A stretch of 64,000 nucleotides of DNA from an uncultured Lachnospiraceae bacterium (lineage in GTDB: Bacteria > Bacillota > Clostridia > Lachnospirales > Lachnospiraceae): NCBI GenBank assembly GCA_947564735.1, contig CANOEC010000004.1, forward strand, positions 1-64,000, written 5' to 3'. Below, in pieces: positions 16,293 through 23,108 of this stretch. The position numbers and the translations under genes are program-made. Below the pieces are notes generated by a model. It had not been told where the DNA came from and made no database searches. It worked only from the letters and a program-made list of their open reading frames with translations. Position 1 is the stretch's first letter. Every line of letters begins with the position of its first letter.

Positions 16293-16496
16293 CTAAATGA
16301 TTTTAACGTAGTTCCAAATAGGAATCCATGTATCAATCTGTTCTAATGGTCTGTTAATACATTTGTTCCAGATGGTTTCCCCAACTCTTCCATATCGCTC
16401 TAATACGTCTTTATGTATTGCGTATTGGATAGAAGAACAGAGGTCACTTATCGTCATATCACCAATTTCATTTCTCAAAAAATATTTCTTATACAT
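16293..16496 (-). CDS. Hypothetical protein, 67 aa
   Basis: Starts MYKKYFLRNEIGDMTISDLC. I chose ATG at 16496 because GGAGAG lies nine bases upstream and the ArdC stop codon is immediately before it; a longer frame overlaps ardC. The contiguity suggests coupling with the antirestriction gene. Sequence features: mixed helical, ends WIPIWNYVKII. I do not recognise it. Confidence 0.55.
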   Translation of the reverse strand: MYKKYFLRNEIGDMTISDLCSSIQYAIHKDVLERYGRVGETIWNKCINRPLEQIDTWIPIWNYVKII

Positions 16497-16497
16497 C

Positions 16498-17379
16498 TTA
16501 ATTCTCTCCAACATTTTGTTCTTCTTCATCCTTTACATTCAGGATATATTTCACGGCTTTTTCAGATTTAGAAGAAGCCGACACAATAAATTTTACATCA
16601 TTCTTTAAAACTTTAATCCAGCTTTGAATGTATGCGGTACTGTTTCTAAAACTGCTTTGTGTTTCAATCCCTAACATATTCAGGATGCTTGCTGCTCCTA
16701 ACTCTGCCACGAGTTCTTCTTTGCTATAATCCGCAGAACCGAAAGCAGCGTTCTTGTTTTCAGTCTTTCTATTGCACCTTGATTCTGCCATTGTACTATG
16801 GACAGATTCATGAGCGAATGTAGAGTAATATTCTTCAGTGTTTTTAAATTGTTCCATCAGAGGGAGATGTATCACATCTAAAGAGGGAGAGTAATAAGCC
16901 TTATTACTTTTTTCACTTTCAAGTTTAATCCCCTCTCTTGTGATATAGTCCATCAGAATTTTTTCGACTTCTTCAATCGGTTCTAATTCCGTTGTTTCAA
17001 TCTCTTCTTCTGGAAGTGGTTCAACTCCATCAACTTGACTGATATGAAATACGTTGAAATATTTCAGGACTGGTATCAGCTTTGTTTTCTCTTCTCCGTT
17101 TTCATCCTCTTCTTTAGTGGATGTCATTTTCCAGAAAACAATGATTTCTGATTTTTCACCTTTACGAACCTTACCGCCTAAATCTTGCCATTGTTTAAAT
17201 GTTGCGTATTCTCCATCATGCTTCAGCAGCATCTGATTTAACAGCGAATAAGGCTTTTTAGAGATACGATTAAAAGCACCGTCTCTAGTTCCAGTCCACG
17301 GTTTTTCCCAAGGAATAATTCCTTCTTCCAACATACCGATAATCCTATTAGTTACCATTTCATAAACGTTAATCTTCAT
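16498..17379 (-). CDS. ArdC-like antirestriction protein
   Basis: A 293-residue protein. The N-terminal ssDNA-binding (DUF1738/ArdC-N) domain spans about residues 1-115 (IPWEKPWTG, YSLLNQMLL, GGKVRKGEKSE). A zinc-metallopeptidase-like domain follows, with FAHESVHST (HExxH) and EELVAELGAA. ArdC proteins protect incoming plasmid DNA from restriction during transfer (established for this family). Its presence supports the idea that the element moves between cells as single-stranded DNA. The leader contains an ACGACTTTAA motif complementary to the small RNA at 23781. Confidence 0.88.
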   Translation of the reverse strand: MKINVYEMVTNRIIGMLEEGIIPWEKPWTGTRDGAFNRISKKPYSLLNQMLLKHDGEYATFKQWQDLGGKVRKGEKSEIIVFWKMTSTKEEDENGEEKTKLIPVLKYFNVFHISQVDGVEPLPEEEIETTELEPIEEVEKILMDYITREGIKLESEKSNKAYYSPSLDVIHLPLMEQFKNTEEYYSTFAHESVHSTMAESRCNRKTENKNAAFGSADYSKEELVAELGAASILNMLGIETQSSFRNSTAYIQSWIKVLKNDVKFIVSASSKSEKAVKYILNVKDEEEQNVGEN

Positions 17380-17425
17380 AGCTTTTTTCTCCTTATCTGT
17401 TTTTGTTTTAAAGTCGTTTGTAAGT

Positions 17426-17460
17426 AAAAAAATAAGAGAGAAGCCGAAGCTATCTCTCTT
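17426..17460 (-). terminator. Terminator after the 77-aa gene
   Basis: AAGAGAGA (17434-17441)/TCTCTCTT (17453-17460) with GCTTCGGC loop, followed by T-run on the minus strand. Confidence 0.75.
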
Positions 17461-17492
17461 GCAAACAAAATATTCAGTTGTTAATAAATCAT

Positions 17493-17726
17493 TTATAGCT
17501 GATATGTTAAATCAACTATCATATCATATACTGCTTCTCTGTCAGGAATTAATGAGTTCATAACTCTAACAGTTTCATTTTGTAAATCAATTGATTGTTT
17601 CTCAAACTTTGTAGCAAGTCTGCCTAATTCTTTATCAATATCCATATTGTATTTTTCTTTACAATACTCATTTACGCCATATCTATGATTTACTATAAAT
17701 GTTCTAAATTTTGTTCCTTTTTTCAT
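17493..17726 (-). CDS. Hypothetical protein, 77 aa
   Basis: Begins MKKGTKFRTFIVNHRYGVNE and continues with a helical C-terminal half rich in acidic residues. RBS AAGGAA before the ATG; it has its own terminator and lies between two others, so it is a single-gene unit. Not recognised. Small, soluble and AT-rich like the rest of the element. Confidence 0.55.
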   Translation of the reverse strand: MKKGTKFRTFIVNHRYGVNEYCKEKYNMDIDKELGRLATKFEKQSIDLQNETVRVMNSLIPDREAVYDMIVDLTYQL

Positions 17727-17756
17727 TTTCTTTTATTCCTTTTCAATAGTCATTTT

Positions 17757-17790
17757 ATAAAAAAGGGAGACAGCCTAAGCCGTTTCCCTT
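17757..17790 (-). terminator. Terminator after the 140-aa gene
   Basis: AAGGGAAACGGCTTAGGCTG-TCTCCCTT type hairpin followed by TTTTTT on the minus strand. The downstream gcaaacaaaatattcagtt stretch is repeated at 17461. Confidence 0.7.
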
Positions 17791-17825
17791 GCAAACAAAA
17801 TATTCAGTTTTTACTCATACCAGCT

Positions 17826-18248
17826 TTAGATTTCTCCCCAGTCGAGTTCATGTACATACCTAATATTCCAATCATTTGCGTCATACTTAGAATACCCTTT
17901 AGATTCAAGACGTTCTTTTTCAATCTCTTCATCATATTCAAGAGTAATTTTTTGCACTATACCTTCTTCATTTACATAGATTTTAATTTCATCGTATGTA
18001 TAGTCAGTAGGGAAATGATTGTAATAATATAAGCCAGTTTCTTTATCGTAGTATTTTAAATTGTTACGATACTCTTCAAAACCCTCTCCAAAAATCGGAT
18101 TATCTTCATCATCATACCCTATTATAGCCCAAGTTTCAAAACAGCTAATCCATGTATCTTCATTTAGATAATCGCCTAAAGCAATTCCAAATCCGCAATC
18201 ACGCTCTTTGTGATATTGAATATAGTTACAAGTAATTTTTTTAATCAT
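17826..18248 (-). CDS. Hypothetical protein, 140 aa
   Basis: A soluble acidic protein starting MIKKITCNYIQYHKERDCGF, rich in tyrosine and acidic residues (ETGLYYYNHFPTDYTYDE). RBS AAAGGAAAAG precedes the ATG. I recognise no family. It has its own leader and terminator. The leader carries the TTTAAAGTCGT motif shared with the ardC leader and with the small RNA at 23781. Confidence 0.55.
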   Translation of the reverse strand: MIKKITCNYIQYHKERDCGFGIALGDYLNEDTWISCFETWAIIGYDDEDNPIFGEGFEEYRNNLKYYDKETGLYYYNHFPTDYTYDEIKIYVNEEGIVQKITLEYDEEIEKERLESKGYSKYDANDWNIRYVHELDWGEI

Positions 18249-18580
18249 AATTCTTTTCCTTTCACATATATCATGTATTGTTTTTGCAAGTTAATTTTAA
18301 ATATTTGTTGCATAGATATATTACACATAAAGTGTCCAATATACAACAAATCTGATAATTTTTTATAGCTTTTTTCTATTCTGTTTAAAGTCGTTTTGAT
18401 GATAAGTTTTTATATCCTAAAACTAAAATAACTCTAAACTACAATCCCTCATTAACACTACCTGCGAGCGTTCTAGTATTCTCTAGGACTTTTTGCATCC
18501 TGTTAATGTGAGAGAGGCGCAAGGCGCAAAATAAAAAAATAACTAATTAACTATATTATACCATCCATTTTTCTGAAAAC
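18249..18580. other. Gene-free region with motif shared with small RNAs
   Basis: Contains gcaagttaattttaaatatttgtt near 18275 and TTTAAAGTCGTTTTGA at 18385-18400, both resembling parts of the RNA at 23781-23866. It may hold a degenerate copy of that RNA or a shared leader. No gene seen. Confidence 0.4.
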
Positions 18581-18603
18581 AAAAAAGAGCCGAAGCCCTC
18601 TTT
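18581..18603 (-). terminator. Terminator of the small RHH gene
   Basis: AAAGAGGGCTTCGGCTCTTT followed by TTT on the minus strand; it overlaps the stop codon of the gene. Confidence 0.7.
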
Positions 18604-18766
18604 AATCGTTAGTAAAAACTCTAACAGGATTATTGTTAATCGTGTATTGGCAGCAATAGCGAATAAATTCACTTACATTCATTTCTCTGTTCTTTGCTGC
18701 ATTCTCTATAATTTCTTTATCTGTCTTGCTTATATGCAGATGTATTTGTTGTGTTTTTCTTTTCAT
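18602..18766 (-). CDS. Ribbon-helix-helix DNA-binding protein, 54 aa
   Basis: A short gene with ATG at 18766, preceded by AAGGAG. The product begins MKRKTQQIHLHISKTDKEII, then has ENAAKNREMNVSEFIRYCCQ, the strand-helix-helix pattern of the CopG/Arc/MobC class. Ribbon-helix-helix proteins of this size act as copy-number repressors, centromere-binding proteins or relaxosome accessory proteins. It is the best small candidate to bind the palindrome array at 15405-15705, but this is inference. Confidence 0.75.
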   Translation of the reverse strand: MKRKTQQIHLHISKTDKEIIENAAKNREMNVSEFIRYCCQYTINNNPVRVFTND

Positions 18767-18851
18767 TATTTCTTTCTCCTTAATTTTGTATATCTGTTCT
18801 GATACTTTAATTATACCTCATCAGATACATAAAACCAAAATTCAGAACAAC

Positions 18852-18878
18852 AAAAAAGGCTCTGTTAAGAGCCTTTTT
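18852..18878. terminator. Bidirectional terminator after the rep operon
   Basis: AAAAAAGGCTCTGTTAAGAG with CCTTTTT: stem AGGCTCT/AGAGCCT with T-runs on both strands, located 14 bp after the stop codon of the 151-aa gene. Confidence 0.75.
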
Positions 18879-18891
18879 GTATATCGTCAGA

Positions 18892-19347
18892 TTATTCCCA
18901 AATGTCATAAATGTCATCATCACTCTCAACTGTTCCTTGCGGCTTATTTGCCGTTTTGGGGCTTGTGTGAGCCTTGTTGCACCATTGCCTATATGCTTCA
19001 TTTTCTTCATTCCATTCATCTGTAATATCGGGAATATCAACACCTTGTTCTGCTAATTTCTCCAAAGCACATCTATACAGCAAATCTTTTACTATTCTAT
19101 CTGCATCCGTTTCAAAATGTTTTTTATCGTTCAATTTAGCGATAAATTTAGACTGTTCATACTCATTATTTAATATCCCGAATTTACCATCATCCTTTAA
19201 TATTCCGAATGGGTCATCCTCTGTTATTTCAAACACAGAACATAAAGATAAAAATTCGAGGAAATCTCTTTTATCTTTAGGTGTTGCGTCTGGAAAATCC
19301 TTCTGGAATTGTTCCATTTGTTTTATCATTTCTTTATCCATTTTCAT
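18892..19347 (-). CDS. Hypothetical protein downstream of rep, about 151 aa
   Basis: Acidic helical protein starting MKMDKEMIKQMEQFQKDFPD; contains DITDEWNEENEAYRQWC and ends DDDIYDIWE. ATG at 19347 overlaps the rep stop by 14 bp and follows AAGGAG inside the rep gene, so the two are translationally coupled. I do not recognise the family. Position suggests a replication or copy-control accessory role. Confidence 0.6.
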   Translation of the reverse strand: MKMDKEMIKQMEQFQKDFPDATPKDKRDFLEFLSLCSVFEITEDDPFGILKDDGKFGILNNEYEQSKFIAKLNDKKHFETDADRIVKDLLYRCALEKLAEQGVDIPDITDEWNEENEAYRQWCNKAHTSPKTANKPQGTVESDDDIYDIWE

Positions 19348-20251
19348 TATTCTCCTTAAAAGCATCTTGCCAGTACGAATCTAACAGAACATTTATAACT
19401 CCACCATCACTTTTCTTTGTCATATCTGATTTATGCTCTGCTATTTTAAGTTCTTCAATTACCCTAGATTCTTCCTCTATTATTCTTTTACGTTCCTTCA
19501 TAAGTTCAATGCCTTTTTTCCTGTTTTTAATATCATGTTCCGTCTCTTTCTGTTCTTCCTCTGTTAAAGGAATTTCGTTTTTAAGGAAATTAATCATTTC
19601 TAAAATCTCTTCTTGACTCTTTCCTTTTGCCAGCAATGGAAGTTGCAACATTGCGTGTAATTCAACATTATCAAGCCTATTTAATGTATCAAGCTGTTTC
19701 TTTTCATCACTCCTTAATACTAATCGGTCTTTATCAATCAGAGCCTTTACATCAATATTCTCTTCACTTGCATGATAGTTTTTATTATCTACAAGCGTAA
19801 GATACTTTTCAATTAGATATTGTTTTTGCATGGCAGAAACTTTACAACAAATATGAGGATTGATGAAGTATGCGGTTCCTTGATTTCCGTTTACTCTAAG
19901 ATACACAGCAATAAAATTTCTTTCTCTTAATACCTTTAATGCTCTTTTTACTGTATCAGTGCTTCTATGTATCGCTTCTGCTAATTTAGGTTTACTAGTA
20001 ATAAATATATTATTATTTTCCATACGTGCTGTCATCAACATAAAAATTGCGGATGCCGCTGGTTCTGTTATTGCCAGTTCTGCTAATTCCGCCTGATAAC
20101 GTATATTTGTTTGGAAAAAGTCTTTGTTCTCTGTTTTAATGTCTCCGCTTGCGCCTGTTTTGGTGTAAGCCCCTGTTGCTGCATTTGTGTGTTCAGCATA
20201 ATTTTCAGGCTTATTATTATAAGTATTATTGTAATCTTTTTTTCTTCCCAT
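19334..20251 (-). CDS. RepL-like plasmid replication initiator
   Basis: A 305-residue protein. After a polar N-terminus, residues about 45-150 form a winged-helix module: SAIFMLMTARMENNNIFITS, then LAEAIHRSTDTVKRALKVL and a wing ending GTAYFINPHI. This order (helical lead, HTH, INP, QKQYL) resembles RepL-type initiators of small Firmicutes plasmids. The C-terminal third is a charged coiled-coil-like helix (KKGIELMKERKRIIEEES). An attenuator hairpin and an antisense RNA gene lie directly upstream, the usual arrangement for copy-controlled rep genes. Confidence 0.65.
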   Translation of the reverse strand: MGRKKDYNNTYNNKPENYAEHTNAATGAYTKTGASGDIKTENKDFFQTNIRYQAELAELAITEPAASAIFMLMTARMENNNIFITSKPKLAEAIHRSTDTVKRALKVLRERNFIAVYLRVNGNQGTAYFINPHICCKVSAMQKQYLIEKYLTLVDNKNYHASEENIDVKALIDKDRLVLRSDEKKQLDTLNRLDNVELHAMLQLPLLAKGKSQEEILEMINFLKNEIPLTEEEQKETEHDIKNRKKGIELMKERKRIIEEESRVIEELKIAEHKSDMTKKSDGGVINVLLDSYWQDAFKENNENG

Positions 20252-20275
20252 AATTTCTCCTTTATCGAATTACAA

Positions 20276-20303
20276 TAAAAAAACACTTCTTGAAAGAAGC
20301 GTT
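20276..20303 (-). terminator. Attenuator hairpin in the rep leader
   Basis: On the minus strand AACGCTTCTT-tc-AAGAAGTGTT followed by seven T, ending 25 bp before the rep ATG at 20251. The 5' arm can alternatively pair with AAGAAGCGTTC encoded at 20371-20381 (an 11-bp perfect match), which would prevent termination. This is the design of plasmid transcription attenuators. Confidence 0.7.
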
Positions 20304-20308
20304 CTTAT

Positions 20309-20337
20309 TTGACAATTTATCTATAAAGGAGTATTAT
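20309..20337 (+). promoter_or_regulatory. Promoter of the antisense RNA
   Basis: Perfect TTGACA (20309-20314), 17 bp spacer and TATTAT (20332-20337) on the plus strand, pointing away from rep and against its leader. Confidence 0.75.
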
Positions 20338-20343
20338 ATAAAT

Positions 20344-20416
20344 ACGAATACAGATGAACGTTTTTGACAGGAACGCTTCTTTTAAAAATAAAGAGTTGGT
20401 AGCTCTTTATTTTTTT
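20344..20416 (+). ncRNA. Antisense (countertranscript) RNA of the rep leader
   Basis: A transcript from the promoter at 20309-20337 would start near 20344 and end at the terminator AAATAAAGAG (20386-20395)/CTCTTTATTT (20403-20412) with T-run. The RNA of about 73 nt is complementary to the rep leader and covers the antiterminator arm at 20371-20381. By analogy with pT181 and pIP501 it should favour the attenuator. The same hairpin also has a T-run on the minus strand, so the origin of the rep mRNA is not settled. Confidence 0.6.
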
Positions 20417-20444
20417 ATGTATTTTTATTGTTTTTAGTTAATTA

Positions 20445-20640
20445 TTTTCTACAATTTTTTTGATATATTTCAATTAATTTTTTTATTATTTATCTATATA
20501 TAATTAGATATAATAGAAGGGTTCTTCAAACCCCCGTAAATTCAATATAAAATGTCAAGAGAGGGGGCGTGTCATGCCCCACTGGTGGGGCATCCCATGC
20601 ACCCCCTCTTGACCGCCGCCCAAGTTCCAAGCCATCTACT
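20445..20640. repeat. Long repeat copy B with nested hairpin
   Basis: Second copy of 12105-12300, same orientation in the flanks. Outer stem GTCAAGAG(a)GGGGG (20554-20567)/CCCCCTCTTGAC (20602-20613). The interior between the outer arms (20568-20601) matches the reverse complement of copy A's interior, not the direct strand. It lies upstream of rep. Confidence 0.8.
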
Positions 20641-20749
20641 GTCTTATATGTTTCCTTCTCTTAAATGAGCGAGTTCCCCAATTCTTTCAACCATTTTAAG
20701 TCTGGTTACTTTTTATTATATACCATCCATACTTAATAACAAAATCCTT

Positions 20750-20932
20750 TTACATCTTATTCCACCAGTATTCTTCATCCGTATCTGGTTCACAACCTCT
20801 ACAGTATTTAATTAATAAATCGGCATCAGTATTATATTTATTAGCGGTATCTCTTAAACACTTATCCCAATTATCATATTTAGTTCCAAAGTTGTTAGCA
20901 GCTTCGGAAAGCATCTCAAAATAAGATTTCAT
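20750..20932 (-). CDS. Hypothetical protein, 60 aa
   Basis: Begins MKSYFEMLSEAANNFGTKYD, with a negatively charged Trp-containing end (DTDEEYWWNKM). ATG at 20932 follows AAAGGAG. It lies directly downstream of the RHH gene terminator. Not recognised. Confidence 0.5.
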   Translation of the reverse strand: MKSYFEMLSEAANNFGTKYDNWDKCLRDTANKYNTDADLLIKYCRGCEPDTDEEYWWNKM

Positions 20933-20950
20933 CAAATCACCATCTCCTTT

Positions 20951-20981
20951 AAAAAAATAGGAGAGCCGAAGCCCCCCTATT
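20951..20981 (-). terminator. Terminator after the 182-aa RHH gene
   Basis: AATAGGGGGGCTTCGGCTCT-CCTATT hairpin followed by TTTTT on the minus strand. Confidence 0.75.
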
Positions 20982-20988
20982 CATTAAA

Positions 20989-21537
20989 TCACATTTCCTG
21001 TTCATCCCCAAAATTAGGAAGTTTCTTTGTCTTAATGTAAGTCATAAGGCTATCTTTTGTAACATCCCTAGAAACCTTATATCTATCAGCAACTATTTCA
21101 ATACAATCAATATAGCAAAGTTCGTCTGCTCTTGCTGGAAGTCCGCTTTCTCCTTTTAGTGTACGTCCTGTTTCTTCATCAGAGTAATCATAATCAGGGT
21201 TGCAGTATTCTCTATTAAACAGTTTATTTACTTCTTCTTCCAAATCTTCAAATTTGTGTTCGAGGTTCATAAAATCGTTTGTATCATGCCATTCTTTTAA
21301 AGTTACTCTTCCTTCTTTTACAGAATCAGGAGTATTGTCAATCAGTTCATAAGTTCCGTTTCCGTTTGCTACTGGTATAAATTCCATCTGGGAATCAATA
21401 CCATCAATGCCGCAACTTCTCTTTACAAAGTCTGCTACAGACATATTGTGGAAGTTTGCAAGGTTCTGTAATGTGTAAAACTGTCCATCAGTTAAACGGA
21501 TGCCGACACGGCGATTAAAAGTTGTTCTATTTTTCAT
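20989..21537 (-). CDS. Ribbon-helix-helix domain protein, 182 aa
   Basis: The N-terminus (RRVGIRLTDGQFYTLQNLAN, then MSVADFVKRSC) fits a ribbon-helix-helix DNA-binding fold. The remaining 130 residues are acidic with a coiled-coil-like stretch (EHKFEDLEEEVNKLF) and an unrecognised C-terminal region. RBS AAAGGAG precedes ATG. The promoter is a near copy of the metalloprotease promoter. Possible roles are partition or relaxosome protein. Confidence 0.6.
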   Translation of the reverse strand: MKNRTTFNRRVGIRLTDGQFYTLQNLANFHNMSVADFVKRSCGIDGIDSQMEFIPVANGNGTYELIDNTPDSVKEGRVTLKEWHDTNDFMNLEHKFEDLEEEVNKLFNREYCNPDYDYSDEETGRTLKGESGLPARADELCYIDCIEIVADRYKVSRDVTKDSLMTYIKTKKLPNFGDEQEM

Positions 21538-21623
21538 TTAATTATTCTCCTTTATTGGCTTATTGCCATCTATTATTTATTATTAGTATTTTGTTTAGTG
21601 AGTTCTATCTCTCACTTTCTGAT

Positions 21624-21659
21624 TATATTGTACACCTACAAAGGATAACAAGTCAAATT
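21624..21659 (-). promoter_or_regulatory. Promoter of the RHH gene, twin of 13467-13503
   Basis: On the minus strand TTGACT (21651-21656) and TACAAT (21627-21632) at 18 bp spacing; the surrounding tacacctacaaaggataaca sequence is shared with the protease promoter. Confidence 0.65.
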
Positions 21660-21943
21660 TGCAAAGGGAAAATATTTCACAAAATTTTCGTTTAATATCA
21701 GATTATTTATTGTGAATAATGTATAGAAATGGACGAGATTGTGATTTCAGAATCCTAGATGCAGAATTATCCAAGTCAGAAAAAAACAGCGCAGCCACGT
21801 TGATTTCGCTATTTGCAGCCACTATATATTGTGGTTTTATAAAATCCTAAAACACTATATATAGTATGTGAAAAAAGAAGAGTTTCAGGCTCTTCTTTTT
21901 CAACTAAAAAAGAACACTGAAAAAATAATCAATGCTCTTTCTC
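21660..21943. other. Gene-free leader region with repeated motif and terminator
   Basis: Holds GCAGCCACGTTGATTTC (21791-21807), also found upstream of the protease, a pair of cactatatat repeats near 21820 and 21853, and the hairpin AGAAGAG (21876-21882)/CTCTTCT (21890-21896) with T-runs on both sides, a likely terminator. No gene. Confidence 0.5.
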
Positions 21944-22150
21944 TCATTTTTTATCTGGTACAAATTCTAAAACGTCATTCGGAGTACAGTTTAAAATGTT
22001 GCATAATCTTTCAAGATTAAAAGTAGTGATTCCTTTGTTATGCTTCAAGTTATTTAACGTTCTGGGATTAAACCCATGCTTTTCAATTAATGTGTATGTT
22101 GTCACACCCTGTTTTTCCATTGTTTCCCATAATGGGCGATAGCTTACCAT
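21944..22150 (-). CDS. XRE-family helix-turn-helix regulator, 68 aa
   Basis: A compact Cro/CI-type protein: TTYTLIEKHGFNPRTLNNLK is the helix-turn-helix and NILNCTPNDVLEFVPDKK the typical end of HTH_26 proteins. I chose ATG at 22150, preceded by AAGGGGTGAAA; the longer frame has a hydrophobic lead without a ribosome site. It is divergent from the DUF6809-like pair, and repeated ATGTATCTA sites lie between them. Confidence 0.8.
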   Translation of the reverse strand: MVSYRPLWETMEKQGVTTYTLIEKHGFNPRTLNNLKHNKGITTFNLERLCNILNCTPNDVLEFVPDKK

Positions 22151-22197
22151 GTTTTCACCCCTTCCCGACACAATTATTATGAATGGGAAAATTTTGC

Positions 22198-22240
22198 TTG
22201 CAAATACATACAAATGTATCTATACTTACTTATGTATCTA
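22198..22240 (+). promoter_or_regulatory. Promoter with ATGTATCTA operators
   Basis: TTGCAA (22198-22203), 17 bp, TATACT (22221-22226) on the plus strand. ATGTATCTA is repeated at 22214-22222 and 22232-22240, overlapping the -10 box; the XRE regulator encoded next door is the likely ligand. Confidence 0.6.
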
Positions 22241-22270
22241 GTTAGCAACGTATGACGAAAGGGGAAAAAT

Positions 22271-22570
22271 ATGGAAAATGAAGTTTTCGATATTATCACT
22301 GAACATTTAACGAATGAGCGTCTTTCAAGAATCATGAATAATGATGAAGAGTATCGAGCAGCATTAACGCATGAGCAAGAAGTCTATTTAAAATTAGATG
22401 CTACATTATCAGACGAGCAAAAGAAACTTATTAACAGATACGGAACGGCACAAGGAGAGGTAGCTGCTAATATGGAGAAATTAGCTTACCAGCAAGGCAT
22501 GAAGGATATGTATAATCTGCTAATGTCTTTACAAGGCAAGAGAGACGAGGACGAATTACATGATGAATGA
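22271..22570 (+). CDS. DUF6809-like small protein A
   Basis: A 99-residue helical protein: MENEVFDIITEHLTNERLSR at the start and LAYQQGMKDMYNLL near the end. It is a clear paralogue of the next gene (shared AYQQGM and LTDEQK/LSDEQK motifs). RBS AAAGGGG precedes the ATG. Function unknown. The pair is divergently transcribed from an XRE regulator, an arrangement often used for immunity or accessory modules. Confidence 0.7.
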   Translation: MENEVFDIITEHLTNERLSRIMNNDEEYRAALTHEQEVYLKLDATLSDEQKKLINRYGTAQGEVAANMEKLAYQQGMKDMYNLLMSLQGKRDEDELHDE

Positions 22571-22832
22571 AGATAGCGTTTTGGAACTGATAACACAGGC
22601 TCTAACAGAAAACCGCATAATTGACAAAGTACAGAAAACCGAGGAATATAAGCGAGCAAAGGAAGAAGAAGGCAAAGCCTATGACTTATTGAGCAGCGAC
22701 CTAACAGACGAGCAGAAACGGCGGCTTGATGATTTTATCGGTAGTACGACATGGAGTGCTGCTATCTGGGAGAGAATGGCATACCAGCAAGGCATGAGAG
22801 ATTTTTTAGAATTGCTCAAATCCTTATTATAA
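22560..22832 (+). CDS. DUF6809-like small protein B
   Basis: A 90-residue paralogue of the gene before it, overlapping it by 11 bp, so translation is coupled. Motifs: DLTDEQKRRLDDFIG and MAYQQGMRDFLELL. No catalytic residues stand out. The tandem duplication with divergence suggests that the two products act together. Confidence 0.7.
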   Translation: MMNEDSVLELITQALTENRIIDKVQKTEEYKRAKEEEGKAYDLLSSDLTDEQKRRLDDFIGSTTWSAAIWERMAYQQGMRDFLELLKSLL

Positions 22833-22849
22833 AGGGTAAAAGAAAACAT

Positions 22850-22990
22850 TGTGGAAAATATGCATAACAGGCTATGTAGCCATGGATAACTCTATTCACA
22901 GAGCATGGAAAAGGAAGGGAATCTTTCCCACACTCTGCAAACAGAGTTATCCACAACTACATGTGCAGCCAGTTATACACATTTCCCACA
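22850..22990. promoter_or_regulatory. Cluster of DnaA-box-like sequences
   Basis: TTATCCACA (22947-22955) is a perfect consensus DnaA box and TTATACACA (22973-22981) a close one. TTTCCCACA occurs at 22924-22932 and 22982-22990, and reverse forms at 22850-22858 (TGTGGAAAA) and 22882-22890 (ATGGATAAC). GGATAACTCT and AGAGTTATCC form a 10-bp inverted repeat (22884-22893, 22943-22952). A plasmid replication origin or DnaA-titrating site is likely. Confidence 0.6.
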
Positions 22991-23033
22991 ATGTCGGCGG
23001 CTACGGAATCCCTCTTTATCCATCTTACCTATT

Positions 23034-23061
23034 TTGTTAAATACCGTATTAGCGGTATAAT
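23034..23061 (+). promoter_or_regulatory. Promoter of the lipoprotein gene
   Basis: TTGTTA (23034-23039), 16 bp, TATAAT (23056-23061). The inverted repeat TACCG/CGGTA (23042-23046, 23053-23057) overlaps the spacer and may be an operator. Confidence 0.55.
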
Positions 23062-23108
23062 ATATATGTATCTCAGGAGATACACAAAAGAAAAGGAGAC
23101 AAAAAATT

